Shown piece by piece: positions 6,703 to 8,949 of a stretch of DNA of 8,949 bases. The notes under the pieces were generated by a model. The model saw nothing but the letters and a program-made list of their open reading frames with translations. It was not told where the DNA came from and did not search any database. Positions within the stretch are counted from its first letter, which is position 1. Every line of letters begins with the position of its first letter. This DNA is from Hyphomicrobiales bacterium (GTDB lineage: Bacteria > Pseudomonadota > Alphaproteobacteria > Rhizobiales > Beijerinckiaceae). The stretch is from contig CANCAR010000109.1 in NCBI GenBank assembly GCA_947374125.1, forward strand, positions 1-8,949, read 5' to 3'. Made by a program: the position numbers and the translations under genes.

Positions 6703-7018
6703 GGAGCTTGACGGGATGGGAGGCCAGTTTTACGGTCCGTGTCACTTGCACTGATTGGTCGACCGCTTCGGAATTGTGGCGATCATAAAAGAGTAAATCC
6801 CGATATCAGGGCGGACCGACGGATTGGACTTTTCGGTTCAGCGTTGCCCGATAAGGCGTTACAAACCGGTGAACCTGTTCATCGGAATAAAATGCCGCTG
6901 ACGCCCGTCCTTTTTTTGGTCGGGATAATCAGTGGAACTGGAAAACAATTTTTGTGGACTTGGGGCCGCTAAATGGCCCCGCGGGCACTGTCCCGTTATC
7001 ATTGAGGGCGTTATTAAC
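6703..7018 (+). promoter_or_regulatory. Long structured 5' leader of nrdJ
   Basis: This gene-free stretch holds several hairpins. H1: 8 bp with one G-U, CCGGTGAA/TTCATCGG (6866-6873 with 6878-6885), loop CCTG. H2: outer CCGCTGA/TCAGTGG (6895-6901 with 6929-6935), inner CCCGTCC/GGTCGGG (6904-6910 with 6918-6924, one T-T mismatch), loop of seven T. H3: GGGGCC/GGCCCC (6962-6967 with 6975-6980). H4: CGGG/CCCG (6982-6985 with 6992-6995). CGGTCCG (6733-6739) is also complementary to CGGACCG (6812-6818). The nrdJ SD GAGGG (7004-7008) follows H4 and looks unpaired. I find no B12 box or other riboswitch signature I recognise. A regulatory role is inferred from length and folding only. Confidence 0.4.
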
Positions 7019-8949
7019 ATGCGGATCGAGCGTTTTTTCACCAAGGCTGGCGTATCACCCTATTCAGGGATCGCTTTCAAGTCAGCCACGAGCGAAATCC
7101 GCAATCCTGACGGGTCGATTGTGTTCCGTCTTGAAAACATCGACGTGCCAGAGGCGTTTAGCCAAGTGGCCGCTGACGTATTGGCCCAAAAATATTTCCG
7201 CAAAGCGGGCGTTCCTGCTGCACTCAAGAAGGTTGAGGAAAACGACGTTCCTTCCTTCCTGTGGCGCTCGGTACCCGATGAAGCCAAACTCGCCAAGCTG
7301 CCCGAGAAGGAGCGCTTCGGCTCCGAGATGAGCGCACGCCAAGTGTTTGACCGCTTGGCCGGTTGCTGGACCTATTGGGGCTGGAAGGGTGGCTATTTCA
7401 AGTCAGAAGAAGACGCTCAGACCTTCTTTGACGAGCAACGCTATATGCTCGCCCGTCAGATGGTCGCTCCGAACTCGCCGCAATGGTTCAACACAGGCCT
7501 GCACTGGGCCTATGGCATCGACGGCCCAAGCCAAGGCCATCATTATGTCGATTTCAAAACCGGCAAGCTGACCAAGTCAAAATCGTCCTACGAGCATCCG
7601 CAGCCGCATGCCTGCTTTATCCAAGGCGTGGCCGATGATCTTGTGAACGAAGGTGGCATTATGGACCTTTGGGTCCGCGAAGCCCGCCTTTTCAAGTATG
7701 GCTCGGGCACCGGCTCGAACTTCTCGAATTTGCGCGGCGAAGGCGAGCGTCTCGCTGGCGGAGGCAAATCATCAGGCCTTATGTCCTTCCTCAAAATCGG
7801 CGACCGTGCAGCGGGCGCGATCAAGTCGGGCGGCACCACGCGCCGCGCGGCGAAGATGGTGGTGGTTGACGTCGATCATCCCGATATCGAAGCCTATATC
7901 GACTGGAAGGTGAAGGAAGAGCAGAAGGTTGCGGCCCTTGTCACCGGTTCAAAGCTCGTCTCCAAACACCTCAAAGCCGTCATGAAGGCCTGCATCAATT
8001 GCGATGGCCCGGATGAGAGCTGCTTTGACCCGGAGAAGAACCCGGCGCTCAAGCGCGAGATCAAGCTCGCCCGCCGCGTCTCGGTTCCGGACAACTACAT
8101 CAAGCGTGTCATCCAATTCGCCAAGCAAGGCTATAAGGAAATCGACTTCCCCGTCTACGATACCGATTGGGATTCGGAAGCCTATCTGACGGTTGCTGGC
8201 CAGAACTCCAACAACTCCGTCTCGCTAAAAGACGAGTTCCTTCGCGCGGTTGAAAGCGATTCCGATTGGAACCTGATCAAGCGGACCGATGGTAAGGTTT
8301 ATAAGACCCTGAAGGCGCGTGATTTGTGGGAGCAGATCGGCTATGCCGCTTGGGCGTCCGCTGATCCGGGCTTGCACTTCAATTCGACGATGAATGATTG
8401 GCACACCTGCCCAGCATCTGGCCCGATCCGCGCGTCCAATCCGTGCTCGGAATACATGTTCTTGGACGATACGGCCTGCAACCTTGCCTCGCTCAACTTG
8501 CTTCAATTCCGCGAGCAAGACGGCACGTTCAACATCGCGGCTTACGAGCACGCCGTCCGCCTCTGGACGATCGTCCTCGAAGTGTCGGTGCTGATGGCAC
8601 AGTTCCCTTCGAAGGAAATTGCTGAACTCTCTTATCGCTACCGCACGCTGGGCTTAGGCTTTGCCAATATTGGCGGCTTGCTGATGACCAACGGCATTCC
8701 GTATGATTCGGAAGAAGGCCGCGCCATTTGCGGCGCGCTCACCGCGATCATGACGGGCGTATCCTATGCGACCTCTGCCGAGATGGCAGGCGAGCTGGGC
8801 CCGTTCCCGGGCTATAAGAGCAACGCGCAACACATGCTCCGTGTCATCCGCAACCACCGCCGCGCCGCCTATGGTGAGGCACAGGGCTATGAAGGCCTAA
8901 GCGTTAATCCGGTTCCGCTGGATCACGCCTCGGTCAAGGATGCGCGCCT
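7019..8949 (+). CDS. nrdJ: Adenosylcobalamin-dependent (class II) ribonucleotide reductase, 3'-truncated by window edge
   Basis: The frame is open from ATG 7019 to the window end: 643 complete codons plus two bases. The start MRIERFFTKAG fits the family N-terminus and has SD GAGGG (7004-7008) 10 nt upstream. The protein reduces ribonucleotides to deoxyribonucleotides in the cytoplasm using an adenosylcobalamin-derived thiyl radical. Visible signatures: EIRNPDGSIVFRLENIDVP near the N-terminus; NSPQWFNTG; PHACFIQ with C199, the probable substrate-reducing cysteine; the KYGSGTGSNFSNLRG loop; GQNSNNSVSL; and the active-site motif NPCSE at 474-478 with N474, C476 (thiyl radical) and E478. Alphaproteobacterial NrdJ proteins are ~1200 residues, so about half is present; the second reducing cysteine and the C-terminal cysteines lie beyond the window. 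No N-terminal ATP cone is apparent. A CINC...C cluster (C325, C328, C335) appears conserved in relatives as I recall them. Dense use of preferred codons suggests strong expression. No frameshift or intein in the visible part. Confidence 0.96.
   Translation, partial: MRIERFFTKAGVSPYSGIAFKSATSEIRNPDGSIVFRLENIDVPEAFSQVAADVLAQKYFRKAGVPAALKKVEENDVPSFLWRSVPDEAKLAKLPEKERFGSEMSARQVFDRLAGCWTYWGWKGGYFKSEEDAQTFFDEQRYMLARQMVAPNSPQWFNTGLHWAYGIDGPSQGHHYVDFKTGKLTKSKSSYEHPQPHACFIQGVADDLVNEGGIMDLWVREARLFKYGSGTGSNFSNLRGEGERLAGGGKSSGLMSFLKIGDRAAGAIKSGGTTRRAAKMVVVDVDHPDIEAYIDWKVKEEQKVAALVTGSKLVSKHLKAVMKACINCDGPDESCFDPEKNPALKREIKLARRVSVPDNYIKRVIQFAKQGYKEIDFPVYDTDWDSEAYLTVAGQNSNNSVSLKDEFLRAVESDSDWNLIKRTDGKVYKTLKARDLWEQIGYAAWASADPGLHFNSTMNDWHTCPASGPIRASNPCSEYMFLDDTACNLASLNLLQFREQDGTFNIAAYEHAVRLWTIVLEVSVLMAQFPSKEIAELSYRYRTLGLGFANIGGLLMTNGIPYDSEEGRAICGALTAIMTGVSYATSAEMAGELGPFPGYKSNAQHMLRVIRNHRRAAYGEAQGYEGLSVNPVPLDHASVKDAR

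Noticed and set aside
6904..6924. CCCGTCC-T7-GGTCGGG as an ordinary terminator
   Set aside because: The T-run is in the loop, not after the stem, so it does not have terminator form in this fold.
6739..6972. 77-codon open frame (GTG start) in the nrdJ leader
   Set aside because: The GTG has no SD at a usable distance (GGGAGG at 6718-6723 is 15 nt away), the protein has no recognisable features, and the frame crosses the leader hairpins.
6703..7018. Cobalamin riboswitch before the B12-dependent reductase
   Set aside because: I looked for the B12 box (GCCACTG-type) and the conserved core segments and found no convincing match. A covariance search would be decisive.
7019..8949. Intein or insertion in nrdJ
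   Set aside because: Inteins are common in ribonucleotide reductases, but the visible frame runs through NPCSE and other conserved blocks without interruption. The unseen C-terminal half cannot be judged.

Overview
The window comes from an alphaproteobacterium, most likely Sphingomonadales. The basis is the type of class II ribonucleotide reductase (NrdJ), a periplasmic M48 protease next to a ScsC/Com1-like DsbA protein, a perfect CtrA-type box (TTAA-N7-TTAAC) and GANTC sites in the promoter region, and moderately high G+C coding sequence with AT-richer spacers. The order is inferred from remembered protein similarity, not from a search. I see no mobile element, CRISPR array, tRNA or rRNA; this is ordinary chromosomal housekeeping sequence.

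Layout. Positions 1-2805 (+) hold the 3' part of a long AsmA/YhdP-like envelope protein gene that begins before the window. It converges on tyrS (2792-4051, -), and the two 3' ends overlap by 14 bp. A 199-bp divergent spacer (4052-4250) separates tyrS from a two-gene + strand unit: a secreted BepA-like M48 metalloprotease with a TPR tail (4251-5630) and, 17 bp later, a secreted DsbA-family thiol-disulfide protein (5648-6418). The unit ends at a good Rho-independent terminator (6431-6476). A 600-bp gene-free region follows (6419-7018). At 7019 begins nrdJ, the adenosylcobalamin-dependent ribonucleotide reductase, open at the right edge (643 complete codons visible).

The gene-free region is the most informative part. 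It carries four GANTC sites, an imperfect 36-bp inverted repeat (6559-6594), a perfect CtrA box (6634-6649), a TATAGT -10 candidate (6664-6669), and two NrdR-box-like sequences whose centres are 31 bp apart (6656-6671 and 6687-6702). Then comes a roughly 340-nt leader with several hairpins, ending in an SD 10 nt before the nrdJ ATG. This layout suggests that nrdJ is controlled both by the cell cycle (CtrA, CcrM methylation) and by dNTP/ATP status through NrdR, with possible further control in the leader RNA. I see no cobalamin riboswitch.

Functional links. The AsmA-like protein, the M48 protease and the DsbA-like protein all concern the cell envelope: lipid transfer or outer-membrane homeostasis, outer-membrane protein quality control, and disulfide chemistry. 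tyrS and nrdJ are information-processing genes placed among them.
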